Notes: generated by a model from the letters alone, not told the origin. A DNA stretch of 64,000 nt from Vibrio sp. S9_S30 (GCF_014694455.1 NZ_JAAUWT010000013.1:62001-126000); one strand, 5' to 3'. Positions 25,007 to 35,524 are shown, counted from the stretch's first letter. Numbers and translations are program-made.

Positions 25007-25383
25007 GTCCTACGCTCTTGCAACGCTTACGCGGATGTCTGTAAAGGGCTGAGTATACCGTTGAAGATGAGGAAATTCGATAAGAGGGACCGAAAGAAGT
25101 GAAATAAGAGGCAACGCTCACCTTTCAGGTCTCGATTCGTGAGCTTCTGACCCAACTTTGACAATGCTTCCAAAACGACAAACCAAACTGACATGTGATG
25201 GAGTCAGCTTATAGATATCAAGGACATATGCATTGAAATTTATACAATCCGACTGAGATACTGTATAGTCTGAGTGCATTATTCACCCAAGAGCTCATTG
25301 ACTTATTAGGGTGACAACGACTTACACATTTTGGTTTTCAGTGACTTTTCTCTTTAGTGACCTATCACGGTAAAGGAACCACC
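25007..25383. promoter_or_regulatory. Divergent spacer between yibN and the macroglobulin gene
   Basis: This 377-base spacer must hold the promoters of yibN (minus) and of the macroglobulin-pbpC pair (plus). A possible extended -10 (TGTATAGT, 25262-25269) faces plus. No other gene or repeat was seen. Confidence 0.45.
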
Positions 25384-28300
25384 ATGAGACGATTTGCCCA
25401 ATTTACGCTCGCTATGACATTCACCTTCTGGTCATTTCTCAGTTGGGGAACCCCCTCTATTTCTTATATTGGTGACTATACCCACAATGGTGCACCGGCC
25501 ATTATTGTGCAATTTGATGGTGAGGTGCCGTATCAAGATGCGGTCACTATTCAGAAAATAAGAACGAATCAGAAAATAAGAACGAGTCAACAAACAGAGA
25601 CGGGGCAAGACGAAGGCGTTGAATTCCCACTCCCAAACACATGGCAGCTCAGCAAAACTCATAATGCTCTGATTTACACCGATATCGAGGTGGGTCAAGA
25701 CTATCTTGTGGTGCTCAATCACGACTTAACATACAACGGCGCCTCGACTCAAGAAGTCACCATACACAGGAAAGATCCGACATTAGAGGTGATTGGGCGT
25801 GGACCGGTTGTGCCTTCTAAAGGCAAACGCAGTGTCCCAATATCGACAACGAACGTTGAACAAGTCTCCGTCGAAATCCTTAAAGTTAGCGACCCTGCTC
25901 GTTTCCTGAATGCTTCCCACTATTCTACCTCGCCGGATCGCTGGACACTGAATCGGCTCACTAAATCCACTCAACCCATCACCGAGTTGAGCTTTGATAT
26001 TGAGAAAACACACACCAATCAAACTCAGTATTCGGAACTCTATTTGCCCCCCGAGCTCGACAGTGGCTGGTACTTGCTGATCGTCAAACCGACGGGAAGT
26101 TTCAGTTACGACAGCGAAAAAGCCATTCAGATCGCGTTAACTGACATTGGTATTCAAACCAAAGTGTTTCCTCAATATTTGGCGGTTCAGCTTTCGTCGC
26201 TATCGAACTCTGATCCCGTGACACAGGCTCACATTTCGGTTTATCACTCCGATGGGTCGAAAACCGATTTAGGGATTTCCACAGAAGGCTTTGCGCAATT
26301 TGACTATCAGGTAAAACAAGGCGACATCCTATTCGTTAAGAAAGGCAAAGAAGTGAGCGTGCTGCCACTGCGAGAGATGCCACTGGATTTGTCTGACTAC
26401 AAAGTAGCGGGGCGTCCATACCAAGATCATGAAGCGTTTGTGTATTCCAATCGTGATTTATTCCGCCCTGGTGACGTCCTTCCATTGAACATTATTGCCA
26501 GAGACCAAGATGGTGAGATCTCTCCCGATATTCACCGCCTGTATGTGGAATACATCAAACCCGACCAAAGCGTTGCGGCGGGTCGTTGGTTAAGCCCAAG
26601 TGCCGCAAGTGGTTTTTACCGAGATGATTACGCCATTCCAAGCAGCGCGCCATTGGGTAAGTGGACCGCTCAGATAAAGCTGCACAAGAAAGCCAAGTCG
26701 CCTATCCGCACCTTTACCTTTAATGTCAGTGAGTTCGTTCCTGAAAGAATGGATCTCACGGTCGATCTGCCCAAGAGCATTGAGCTCGGAGCCAAAAGCG
26801 TCACCGCTGATCTTGATGGTCGATACTTGTTTGGTTCTCCGGCGGCGCAAAACCGAGTCTCGATTCGTGCGGACTATCGCCCAACGAACCATTTCAATAC
26901 GACGTTCAGCGAGTATTTTGTTGGGCAAGCATTCTCTATCTCGCCTTGGCGTGACATAGAGAGCATTGATGACATTCAACTCGATGAGCAAGGCAAATAC
27001 TCACTGACTTTTCCTCTGTATCAAGCCTCATTAATGGAATCTCCGGTTAACGCTCGCTTCACCTTTGAACTGTTCGAAACCGGAGGCGCCAGCGTGTCTC
27101 GCAGCCAGCAGCGCCAGCTTTGGTCTGGAAAGAAATTAGCCGGGCTTAAAGCACCTGAAGGTGAGATTGATTCGTACAGTTCTGTAGAATTTCACGTGGC
27201 GTTGCTCAGCGGTGATGGAAAACAACTGGAAGCGGGGAAAGTCGATTACCAATTGGAACGCAATGCGGGCGGTTATTACTGGGTATACAGTGAAAGCAGT
27301 GGCTGGGATATTCGCAGTGACGACCAATGGCGACCAGTGCAAACAAACCAAATTAACACCGTTGCCAACCAATCGGTACCGCTTCAGTTTAAGCTTGACT
27401 GGGGACAGTATCGGCTCACGCTTCGCACCGAAGAGGGCACCATTACACGCTACCCATTTTGGGCTGGTTGGAATGAAGGAAGTGCTCAACAACCCGTTAA
27501 GCCGGAGCAGCTTTCCCTCACGTTAAATAAGAAACGCTATGACGCTGGCGACACTGTTGAAGTGTCTTTATTCAGCAAACAAGCGGGTGAATTGATGCTC
27601 AGCTTGGATGGCGGTCAGTCTCTTTTTCAGCAGCGTCACACCATTGCCGCGGGTCAGCACCAATTTCAAATCGCGTTGCCCCCGAACACCAACCGTCATG
27701 ATCTTTACCTAACCGCGACCTTAATCAGCAGTGCGACCGATCAATCCCCATCAGGCACCGCATTACCACGGCGCTATTTTGCGGTTGCCCCCGTAATGCT
27801 GGATCGCGAAGCTCGTCGATTACCCGTCTCCATTGAACATGCTGAGACACTGCTGCCTCTGGAGCCCGCCACGATCAAAGTGAAACTCGATAAGGCGGTG
27901 GAAACGCGCGCATGGGTCACACTTTCTCTCATGGACAGAGGTATCGTAAACCTTGCCAAATACCATCCCCCCCAAATGGCGGATTGGTTCTTCTCGCACA
28001 GACGCTATCAAGGTGACGTCATTGATTTGTACTCGCGCTTTTATCAAACCCGACCGGACTCCTTTGTCACTCACCATCGATATGGTGGCGATCAGGAAAT
28101 CGATTTGAATGTCAGCAAAGAGGATGTAGTCGAAAGCAAAACCATCACCATCATGTCGGAATTGATTCAATTTGACCAAAATGGCGAAGCCAATATCACG
28201 ATCGATATCCCAGATTACAACGGGCAGGCTCAAGTCGTTGCGATGGCATTTACCGACAATCAATTCGGACAATCAGAGTCGAACGTTGTGATTTCGGCAC

Positions 28301-30246
28301 CGATTGTGGCTGAACTTGCCGTACCCAGATTTTTAGCACCAGGCGATTCTAGCCAGACCTTTATGGAGATTTTCAATACCTCAGGGGGAAGCCAGACGAT
28401 CAAAGCCTCTATTGCAGCAGACGACATATTGTCTTTGCCTGGGGATTCAGATTTTGAATTTACGCTTCAAGATGGTGAACGCACAGGCGTGCCTATCCCC
28501 TTTGAGGTTGGTCAGATTCAGTCGAGTTCAGACACCATCACACTCAAGTTAACCATTCATGCGACAGGGGAAGATAACAGTCAATATCGTCAAGTACGAG
28601 ATTGGACCGTTCCCGTTCGCATTGCTCAACCCATGGTGAGCCAACGTACCCTCATCACGTTAACGCCGAAAAACAACGACAGCGCCGAAAACCTCGGAAA
28701 TCCGTCTTTTGAATTAACGCCAGATTTGTGGAAAAACTACCAAGACTTCACCGAGCAATTTGCAGCCATGACCTTCTCTCACTCCCCGCAAATTCATATT
28801 GCTGAACATGCATCCGGCTTGTTCCAGTACCCCTATGGATGTGCAGAGCAAACCACCAGCAAAGCCATGCCATGGTTATTTGAAGACAGCGACCTTGATC
28901 AAGTCAAAGCCAAGGCAGCAAACGGTAAACCTGTACGTCAAATTATCGAAGATTCAATGAATCGTTTGTCGACCATGCAAAAAGCCAACGGCAGTTTCTC
29001 GCTCTGGAGCAAACATGGCTCTGCCGACCCTTGGCTGAGCATGTACGTGACGGAATACTTACTCGAAGCCAATGCACGCTATAGCGATATCGTCCCTGAA
29101 CACATGCTGGCGAAAGCGCGGGAAAATCTAGTGCGTTATATCGGGGCAAGTCAATCGACCGATGCCAGTCACTTTTACGCACTTTGGTTAGGAACAAAAG
29201 CGGGCTTGGTGAATAACGCTCAGCTCTACAACACGCAATCCACGTTAAAAGACCCATCAAGTCACGGCATTTCTAGGCTGTCTGCCGCTCACTTAGGCGG
29301 CGCATTCTTGATAAACGGGCAAACCAAACTGGGCGAGGAATACCTATCATGGGCGGAATCCGACGCCATGCGAAACCGCGTATCGTATTATGAGTATGGA
29401 AGCGATGTTCGTGATTTGGCACTGACGATTTCCATTCTCGAAGATGTGCAAAAAGTCATGAAGCTTAGCCCCGACATGCTCGCATTAAGGGATCGCCTTG
29501 CCATTCGAGTCATGGAGTTATCGGCGAGTAAATCTTACCTAAGCACGCAAGAGCGCATGGCACTGGTGAGAGCGGGTCTTGCCTTAAAAGACGACTCGAA
29601 CGAAACCATCGAGCTGATCATTCACGAGAAAGGCATTAGCGAGAACGCTGCTAACGAAAAGAGGGTTGAAAGAAACGTCTCCAGCCAAGGGGCGGGGCAT
29701 GAACGGCTGTCGGTAAGGAGCTCGGTATCTTTAGTCGGTGATCAATCCGTCTTCCTTCAACTGGTCACAAAAGGGCTTGCTCACCCAAGTTATCTGAATT
29801 CCACCATCGACTTCAATCAAGCGCTTCGCTCTTATCGCTTGGAAGATGGCAGCATCTACAAGGGGCAGCCACTCAAAGTTGGGGATAAATTGATTGTTTC
29901 CGTCGATTACAACTTGAAAGAAAAAGCCAACAATGCGCTGATGGTCGAATACCTTCCAACTGGCTTCGTACTAGAAAACCCGCAATTTACCAATAGCGCG
30001 GACATCATCAAGTCCTCTAACGTGATGGAAAGCAGTGAGTGGGACATGTTGGAATACCGCAACGATCGACTGGTTGCTTCAATCAACATGAAAAAAGAGC
30101 AGGATTACCGGATCAACTATGTTTTACGTGCGGAAACGCCGGGAATATCTGCCCTGCCGGCACTCTTTATGGAAAAAATGTATCAGCCTGAAAAACTGAT
30201 TTACAAGCCATACCCATCAATAGAGTTCATTACCATTCGTCCATAA
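25384..30246 (+). CDS. Bacterial alpha-2-macroglobulin with thioester
   Basis: This large periplasmic protease trap has 1620 residues. Residues 1-22 form a signal peptide (MRRFAQFTLAMTFTFWSFLSWG) without a lipobox, so it is probably soluble, unlike lipoprotein YfhM of E. coli. The macroglobulin domains include FRPGDVLPLNIIARD; the thioester motif YPYGCAEQT places Cys1153 in an alpha-helical toroid domain; the receptor-binding-like C terminus follows. Attack on a bait region would expose the thioester and capture the protease. It ends 11 bases before pbpC, the usual partner that repairs peptidoglycan. The start at 25384 has AAGGAA upstream. Residues about 57-68 carry a six-residue duplication (QKIRTN, QKIRTS). 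Confidence 0.93.
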   Translation: MRRFAQFTLAMTFTFWSFLSWGTPSISYIGDYTHNGAPAIIVQFDGEVPYQDAVTIQKIRTNQKIRTSQQTETGQDEGVEFPLPNTWQLSKTHNALIYTDIEVGQDYLVVLNHDLTYNGASTQEVTIHRKDPTLEVIGRGPVVPSKGKRSVPISTTNVEQVSVEILKVSDPARFLNASHYSTSPDRWTLNRLTKSTQPITELSFDIEKTHTNQTQYSELYLPPELDSGWYLLIVKPTGSFSYDSEKAIQIALTDIGIQTKVFPQYLAVQLSSLSNSDPVTQAHISVYHSDGSKTDLGISTEGFAQFDYQVKQGDILFVKKGKEVSVLPLREMPLDLSDYKVAGRPYQDHEAFVYSNRDLFRPGDVLPLNIIARDQDGEISPDIHRLYVEYIKPDQSVAAGRWLSPSAASGFYRDDYAIPSSAPLGKWTAQIKLHKKAKSPIRTFTFNVSEFVPERMDLTVDLPKSIELGAKSVTADLDGRYLFGSPAAQNRVSIRADYRPTNHFNTTFSEYFVGQAFSISPWRDIESIDDIQLDEQGKYSLTFPLYQASLMESPVNARFTFELFETGGASVSRSQQRQLWSGKKLAGLKAPEGEIDSYSSVEFHVALLSGDGKQLEAGKVDYQLERNAGGYYWVYSESSGWDIRSDDQWRPVQTNQINTVANQSVPLQFKLDWGQYRLTLRTEEGTITRYPFWAGWNEGSAQQPVKPEQLSLTLNKKRYDAGDTVEVSLFSKQAGELMLSLDGGQSLFQQRHTIAAGQHQFQIALPPNTNRHDLYLTATLISSATDQSPSGTALPRRYFAVAPVMLDREARRLPVSIEHAETLLPLEPATIKVKLDKAVETRAWVTLSLMDRGIVNLAKYHPPQMADWFFSHRRYQGDVIDLYSRFYQTRPDSFVTHHRYGGDQEIDLNVSKEDVVESKTITIMSELIQFDQNGEANITIDIPDYNGQAQVVAMAFTDNQFGQSESNVVISAPIVAELAVPRFLAPGDSSQTFMEIFNTSGGSQTIKASIAADDILSLPGDSDFEFTLQDGERTGVPIPFEVGQIQSSSDTITLKLTIHATGEDNSQYRQVRDWTVPVRIAQPMVSQRTLITLTPKNNDSAENLGNPSFELTPDLWKNYQDFTEQFAAMTFSHSPQIHIAEHASGLFQYPYGCAEQTTSKAMPWLFEDSDLDQVKAKAANGKPVRQIIEDSMNRLSTMQKANGSFSLWSKHGSADPWLSMYVTEYLLEANARYSDIVPEHMLAKARENLVRYIGASQSTDASHFYALWLGTKAGLVNNAQLYNTQSTLKDPSSHGISRLSAAHLGGAFLINGQTKLGEEYLSWAESDAMRNRVSYYEYGSDVRDLALTISILEDVQKVMKLSPDMLALRDRLAIRVMELSASKSYLSTQERMALVRAGLALKDDSNETIELIIHEKGISENAANEKRVERNVSSQGAGHERLSVRSSVSLVGDQSVFLQLVTKGLAHPSYLNSTIDFNQALRSYRLEDGSIYKGQPLKVGDKLIVSVDYNLKEKANNALMVEYLPTGFVLENPQFTNSADIIKSSNVMESSEWDMLEYRNDRLVASINMKKEQDYRINYVLRAETPGISALPALFMEKMYQPEKLIYKPYPSIEFITIRP
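25552..25587 (+). repeat. 18-bp in-frame tandem duplication in the macroglobulin gene
   Basis: CAGAAAATAAGAACGAAT is followed at once by CAGAAAATAAGAACGAGT, one mismatch. It duplicates six residues (QKIRTN/QKIRTS) near the mature N terminus. Confidence 0.9.
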
Positions 30247-30257
30247 AGCGTAAAACG

Positions 30258-32459
30258 ATGAAACCTCTATTCAAGCGACGATGCATTGGGACGATAAGCG
30301 GTATTTTGATACTCATACTGATGCTGCTTATCGTTGGGGCGTTTTTTATTGCCAATGCGCTCTCTCCTCTCAACCTCGAACAGAAAAGAGATCACAGCAC
30401 CACGGTTTACAGCAAAAATGGGGAAGTGCTACGCCAATTCTCCAATTCCAAGGGTATTTTTCGAACCCCAGTCAAACACCAAGTACTCAACGGAAAAGTC
30501 GTACGCCTAGTCTCGGATGTGTACTTAACGGCTTTACTGGAATACGAAGATAAGTATTTTTACGTTCACCCTGGCTTTAACCCATTCTCCCTTGCCAGAG
30601 CACTGTTTCAACAAGTCACCCATGGTCGGGTGATCTCAGGCGGCTCCACGATCACGATGCAAGTCGCGCGTATGTTTTATCCTTATGAGCGCTCATACGT
30701 TGGCAAAGTTGAACAAATATTTCGAGCGATGCAAATCGAGCGCCATTACAACAAGGAAGAAATTTTAGATTTGTACCTCACCCATACGCCTATGGGGGGG
30801 AACATTGAAGGAGTCGAAGCCGGAGCACAACGTTACTTCGGTAAATCCGCTCAGAATCTCAATTTAACCGAATCACTCACTTTGGTGGTGTTGCCTCAGC
30901 GACCGAGCAGTACTCGCCCCGACCGGCATCCTCAACGTGCACTAACGGCAAGAAACAAAGTACTGCATCGAGTCAGTGAAGCATTAGCGCTGACGGATTC
31001 CACCACCGAGCTGCTGACCAGTTCTCCACTCGGCGCGTCACGACACCTTTCGCCAGTGATGAGCCCACTGCTTGCGAGAAAGTTGCGTTCAAACCAGCCA
31101 AACCTCACTGAATTTACCACCTTTATCGACCACACATTACAATCTTCCATCGAAATGCTGATATCGAAGCGCTCGACAAACTGGTCGTCCACGTTATCCA
31201 GCGCTGTGCTTGTTATGGAGAACGAGACAGGAGAAGTGATAGCTTATAAGGGATCCGCCGATTTCACTGACTTGCGCCGTTATGGGCATGTCGACATGGT
31301 GCAGGCGATCCGTTCTCCGGGCTCAACATTAAAGCCTTTTATTTATGGTATGGCACTGGAAAAGCAGCTCATCCACAGCGGCAGTTTGATGATGGACATT
31401 CCTATTTCTCATGGCAACTACCAACCACAAAACTTTAACCGTTATTTCAGTGGTCCGATTCGCATGGACAAAGCGCTGCAACTCTCTAAAAATTCGACCG
31501 TTGTTCAAATTCTTAGTCAGCTTGGTCCTGAAGCGTTTTTGCGTTTTCTGAAGATCAGCCAAATCCCTCTCAAAGCGGATGAAGCAAACTTAACCTTCGC
31601 TTTGGGCGGAGTAGGCACTAACTTAGCGGGTCTGGTTTCTCTTTACTCATCATTGGCAACAGAAGGCAACGCGATTCAACCTCGATACCTAAACAGTGAC
31701 TCCAAAACTCAGCATACGTTGCTAACCCCAGCCGCCAGTTGGATCCTGTTTGATATTTTATCTCACATTCCGCCGCCGCAGCGCTTTGCCCCCGCGCATG
31801 GCAGAAAAGTCGCTTGGAAAACAGGCACCAGCTATGGATTTCGTGATGCATGGTCCATTGGCGTTAGCCCTAAATACACCGTTGGAGTGTGGGTGGGAAG
31901 ACCAGATGGGTCGCCCAATGTTGGGCAAACTGGTGCCAAGCAAGCCGCCCCCATCATGTTTGATGTATTTGATTTGCTCCCACCAGAATCGAAGCCATTG
32001 ATCAAACCTCTTAATGTCGCTTCGAACATCGTATGTTGGCCAAGTGGACTATTAAAAACGCAAATCAAACAAGAAGACTGTTTGAGTACTCAACTAGCAT
32101 GGCTAATTGACGAGCAAGCCCCCCCAACACTGAGATACCAAGAACCTTTTAACACATTGCATCAGTGGCCGGAGCCTTTACAACACTGGTCGCTCTCTAA
32201 TGGGATACCTCTGAACCAATCAGCACTCATTAGTCCTGAAAAGGTGGCCATTTTAACGCCTCAAAATGAGACTCAGTTTTTTCCTTATTCGGGGCAAGTT
32301 TTAAACCTCAAAGCCAGTGTTGATGGAGCGGATTGGTATTTGAACGATCAACCGCTTTCACAACCCCAAATTGAATTTGATCAATTAAGCGACGGTCGAT
32401 ATCAATTAACCGCCTGTTTGGTCCACTGTGATAATGTTGTCATTCAAGTGTTTAAATAA
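30258..32459 (+). CDS. pbpC: Penicillin-binding protein 1C
   Basis: PbpC is a bifunctional class A penicillin-binding protein in the inner membrane. The 733-residue product has a membrane anchor at about residues 13-34, a glycosyltransferase domain (EDKYFYVHPGFNPFSLARA, GGSTITMQVARM), a transpeptidase domain with Ser356-T-L-K359 (SPGSTLKPF), Ser410-K-N and K521-T-G, and a C-terminal biPBP domain of about 90 residues. It directly follows the macroglobulin gene. The pair is thought to defend the periplasm, one trapping proteases after the wall is breached and the other mending it. There is no clear ribosome site in the 11-base gap, so coupling is likely. Confidence 0.95.
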   Translation: MKPLFKRRCIGTISGILILILMLLIVGAFFIANALSPLNLEQKRDHSTTVYSKNGEVLRQFSNSKGIFRTPVKHQVLNGKVVRLVSDVYLTALLEYEDKYFYVHPGFNPFSLARALFQQVTHGRVISGGSTITMQVARMFYPYERSYVGKVEQIFRAMQIERHYNKEEILDLYLTHTPMGGNIEGVEAGAQRYFGKSAQNLNLTESLTLVVLPQRPSSTRPDRHPQRALTARNKVLHRVSEALALTDSTTELLTSSPLGASRHLSPVMSPLLARKLRSNQPNLTEFTTFIDHTLQSSIEMLISKRSTNWSSTLSSAVLVMENETGEVIAYKGSADFTDLRRYGHVDMVQAIRSPGSTLKPFIYGMALEKQLIHSGSLMMDIPISHGNYQPQNFNRYFSGPIRMDKALQLSKNSTVVQILSQLGPEAFLRFLKISQIPLKADEANLTFALGGVGTNLAGLVSLYSSLATEGNAIQPRYLNSDSKTQHTLLTPAASWILFDILSHIPPPQRFAPAHGRKVAWKTGTSYGFRDAWSIGVSPKYTVGVWVGRPDGSPNVGQTGAKQAAPIMFDVFDLLPPESKPLIKPLNVASNIVCWPSGLLKTQIKQEDCLSTQLAWLIDEQAPPTLRYQEPFNTLHQWPEPLQHWSLSNGIPLNQSALISPEKVAILTPQNETQFFPYSGQVLNLKASVDGADWYLNDQPLSQPQIEFDQLSDGRYQLTACLVHCDNVVIQVFK

Positions 32460-32689
32460 CCTGATAGCCACCCAAAATAGGTTCGACCGATACCGTTCAT
32501 TGAGGAAAATGATTGTCTTTCCTTCTTGTAATTCGCAATAATCCTTTCTAACTACAACGCACTTTTGAAAACTTGTAACAGTCAACTGCGATCATTATTT
32601 GATCTAAGGCTACAGTTCCAACTACAAAGTGTAGTAAAATTACGCTAATTTGATTTATCAGTTACTTTGAATTTGACGAGGTTAGAACT

Positions 32690-34228
32690 ATGTCAGCTAA
32701 GAAGCCAATGGCTCTAGTTATTTTGGATGGGTGGGGACACCGCGAAGACTCAGCAAGCAACTCTATTGCTAACGCTAAAACACCGGTAATGGATGAACTG
32801 TTTTCCACTTGCCCAAACACTCTAATTTCTGCGTCTGGCCTTGATGTTGGTCTGCCTGATGGTCAAATGGGTAATTCAGAAGTGGGTCACACCAACATTG
32901 GTGCAGGTCGTGTGGTATACCAAGACTTAACTCGCGTCACTAAGTCGATTTCTGACGGTGAGTTCGAACAAAATGAAGCGTTGGTCGCGGCGATAGATAA
33001 AGCCGTGAATGCGGGTAAAGCCGTTCATTTGATGGGCTTGATGTCTCCAGGCGGTGTACACAGCCACGAAGACCACATTTATGCCGCCGTAAAAATGGCC
33101 GCAGCACGTGGCGCAGAAAAGATTTACCTTCACTGTTTCCTAGACGGTCGTGACACGCCACCGCGCAGCGCTGAACATTCTCTAAAGCGCTTTGACGATT
33201 TGTTTGCCGACCTAGGCAAAGGACGAGTGGCGTCTTTGGTTGGTCGTTACTTTGCGATGGATCGTGATAACAACTGGGATCGCGTTCAAGTTGCTTACGA
33301 ACTGCTGACTGAAGCAAAAGCAGAGTTCACATACAGCAACGCCGTTGAAGGGTTAGAAGCAGCCTACGCACGTAACGAAAACGACGAATTCGTGAAAGCA
33401 ACAGCGCTTCAAGCAGAAGGTCAAGAAGAAGCACGCATTGAAGATGGGGATGCGGTCATCTTCATGAACTACCGTGCGGACCGTGCTCGTCAAATTACGC
33501 GTACTTTCGTCACCGATTTCGCTGGTTTCGAGCGTAATCGCTTCCCTGCAGTCGAGTTCGTTATGCTAACGCAATACGCAGCAGACATCCCTCTGGCAAC
33601 CGCATTCCCACCAGCTTCTTTAGACAATACGCTCGGTGAATGGCTTTCTAAATGTGGTAAAACTCAGCTTCGCATGTCTGAAACAGAAAAATACGCACAC
33701 GTGACGTTCTTTTTCAATGGCGGCGTAGAAAGCGAATTTGAAGGTGAAGAGCGCAGTTTGGTCGCCTCTCCTAAAGTGGCTACTTACGACCTTCAGCCAG
33801 AGATGAGCTCTGAAGAGCTGACTGAGAAATTCGTTGCGGCGATCAAATCCGGCAAATACGACTCCATCATCTGTAACTACCCTAACCCAGATATGGTGGG
33901 CCACACAGGCATTTACGAGGCAGCAGTTCAAGCGATTGAGGCAGTCGATGCATGTGTTGGAAAGGTGGTTGAAGCCATCCGTGAGGTAGACGGTCAAGTT
34001 CTTATTACGGCCGACCACGGCAACGCAGAAATGATGGTTGACCCAGAAACTGGGGGCACCCACACGGCGCACACCAATCTCCCCGTTCCACTGATATACG
34101 TAGGTAGCCGTGCACTGGAGTTTGTTGAAGGCGGTAAGCTGTCTGACCTTGCTCCAACGATGCTCAAGCTATCAGATCTGGAAATCCCTACTGAGATGAC
34201 TGGTCAGGTGATCGTTAATCTGAAATAA
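32690..34228 (+). CDS. gpmM: 2,3-bisphosphoglycerate-independent phosphoglycerate mutase
   Basis: This enzyme interconverts 3- and 2-phosphoglycerate using two Mn ions and a phosphoserine intermediate. The 512-residue product shows LVILDGWGHREDSASNSIANAKTP, the nucleophile region DGQMGNSEVGHTNIGAGR with the reactive serine in GNSEVGH, HCFLDGRDTPPRSA, NYPNPDMVGHTG and ITADHGNAEMM. Codon bias is strong. It is followed 44 bases later by envC; the E. coli order gpmM-envC is the same. Confidence 0.98.
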   Translation: MSAKKPMALVILDGWGHREDSASNSIANAKTPVMDELFSTCPNTLISASGLDVGLPDGQMGNSEVGHTNIGAGRVVYQDLTRVTKSISDGEFEQNEALVAAIDKAVNAGKAVHLMGLMSPGGVHSHEDHIYAAVKMAAARGAEKIYLHCFLDGRDTPPRSAEHSLKRFDDLFADLGKGRVASLVGRYFAMDRDNNWDRVQVAYELLTEAKAEFTYSNAVEGLEAAYARNENDEFVKATALQAEGQEEARIEDGDAVIFMNYRADRARQITRTFVTDFAGFERNRFPAVEFVMLTQYAADIPLATAFPPASLDNTLGEWLSKCGKTQLRMSETEKYAHVTFFFNGGVESEFEGEERSLVASPKVATYDLQPEMSSEELTEKFVAAIKSGKYDSIICNYPNPDMVGHTGIYEAAVQAIEAVDACVGKVVEAIREVDGQVLITADHGNAEMMVDPETGGTHTAHTNLPVPLIYVGSRALEFVEGGKLSDLAPTMLKLSDLEIPTEMTGQVIVNLK

Positions 34229-34272
34229 TCGTCCTCATAATCAAGAGGCTGGAACCCTTTCAGCTTCGTCTT

Positions 34273-35448
34273 ATGGCGGAACGATTCATACGGATGAACC
34301 TGTTTAATTTACAGCATTCCTTTAACGCCGGTGCATTTCGCGCTGGCGTTTTCTCATGTCTTCTTATATTTATCTCGATGCTCAGTAACCACGCACTTGC
34401 GGCTTCTCAAACTGAGCTTACTGGGGTGAAAACTGAAATCTCTCGCCAACAACAGCAACTCGATAAAGCACAGAAACAACTCAACAACCTGCAAGGCGAG
34501 CTCAAAAAACACGAGCTTTCAATCAACGCGATAGAACAAGCGATAAAGCAGACGGAAGCGCACCTAAAAAAAGCCAACACTAATGTCAACCAATACCAAC
34601 AACAAAAATCTGCATTAGAAAAACAACAAAAAACACAAAGTGATACGTTAAAAGAACTGGTCAAAACCTATTACATCACTCGACGCAAGTACGATGCCGC
34701 GACCTTACTGCAAAATGATAACAAAGCCGAATTGGACCGCATCAGTCACTACTTCCAACACTTAGCCAAAGAACGCAGCAAAGCCATTGAAGCGCTCATG
34801 GCAACCGAAACCGAATTGGAAACGACCCACCGTGCGTTGAAACAGAAACAACAAGAAATATCCGATTTACTGGCAACTCAACAGTCCAAGAAGAAAGCGC
34901 TGACCGACTCACAGACCAACCGCAAGAAAACGATATCTCAAATTAAAAACACCGTTAAGAATGACAAAACGTATTTATCCGAGCTGCAACGCAATGAAAA
35001 CCGATTAAAAGCCGAAATTGCCAAAGCAGTAAAACGCGCCGCCATTCCAATGAATGGGCTGACTCAACAGAAGGGTCGGCTGCCTTGGCCACTGCGAGGC
35101 ACCGTGCTGCACCATTACGGAACGAAACAGACTGGTCAGGTAAATTGGAAAGGCATGGTGATCAGTGCCAAACACCAACAACCCGTAAAAGCCGTGTATT
35201 CGGGGACAGTGGTGTTCGCGGAGTACTTGCGAGGCTATGGTTTGCTCGTGTTGGTTGATCATGGGAAAGGCGATATGACCCTGTACGGCTTTAACCAAAC
35301 TCTGATGAAAAAGGAAGGAGACAAGGTGCAAGCAGGCGAAATCATTGCTCTCGCAGGCGACACGGGAGGTCAAGACAGAACCTCTCTGTACTTTGAAATT
35401 CGCCGAAACAGCAAGGCTCAAAACCCAACCTCTTGGTTAACCAGATAA
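34273..35448 (+). CDS. envC: Murein hydrolase activator EnvC
   Basis: EnvC recruits and activates the amidases AmiA/AmiB at the septum under FtsEX control. The 391-residue product has a signal peptide ending at about residue 44 (SNHALA-A), a long coiled coil at about 45-270 rich in Q, K and E, and a C-terminal LytM-type domain (GMVISAKHQQPVKAVYSGTVVFAEYLRGYGLLVLVDHGKGDMTLYGFN). The usual zinc ligands are missing (the expected HxH becomes YFEIR), which is normal for EnvC. ATG 34273 has no good ribosome site; ATG 34294 (MNLFNLQHS) is an alternative. A terminator follows. Confidence 0.92.
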   Translation: MAERFIRMNLFNLQHSFNAGAFRAGVFSCLLIFISMLSNHALAASQTELTGVKTEISRQQQQLDKAQKQLNNLQGELKKHELSINAIEQAIKQTEAHLKKANTNVNQYQQQKSALEKQQKTQSDTLKELVKTYYITRRKYDAATLLQNDNKAELDRISHYFQHLAKERSKAIEALMATETELETTHRALKQKQQEISDLLATQQSKKKALTDSQTNRKKTISQIKNTVKNDKTYLSELQRNENRLKAEIAKAVKRAAIPMNGLTQQKGRLPWPLRGTVLHHYGTKQTGQVNWKGMVISAKHQQPVKAVYSGTVVFAEYLRGYGLLVLVDHGKGDMTLYGFNQTLMKKEGDKVQAGEIIALAGDTGGQDRTSLYFEIRRNSKAQNPTSWLTR

Positions 35449-35470
35449 GCAAACTCCATAAAACACAGAT

Positions 35471-35500
35471 AAAAAAGAGCACTCGGTGCTCCTTTTTTGG
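35471..35500 (+). terminator. Rho-independent terminator of envC
   Basis: The stem AAAAAAGAGCAC / GTGCTCCTTTTTT has a 3-nt loop and one bulge. It lies at the boundary between the core region and the polysaccharide locus, and may also stop ugd. Confidence 0.85.
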
Positions 35501-35524
35501 GATAATTGCAAGTTCTATTCGGAA

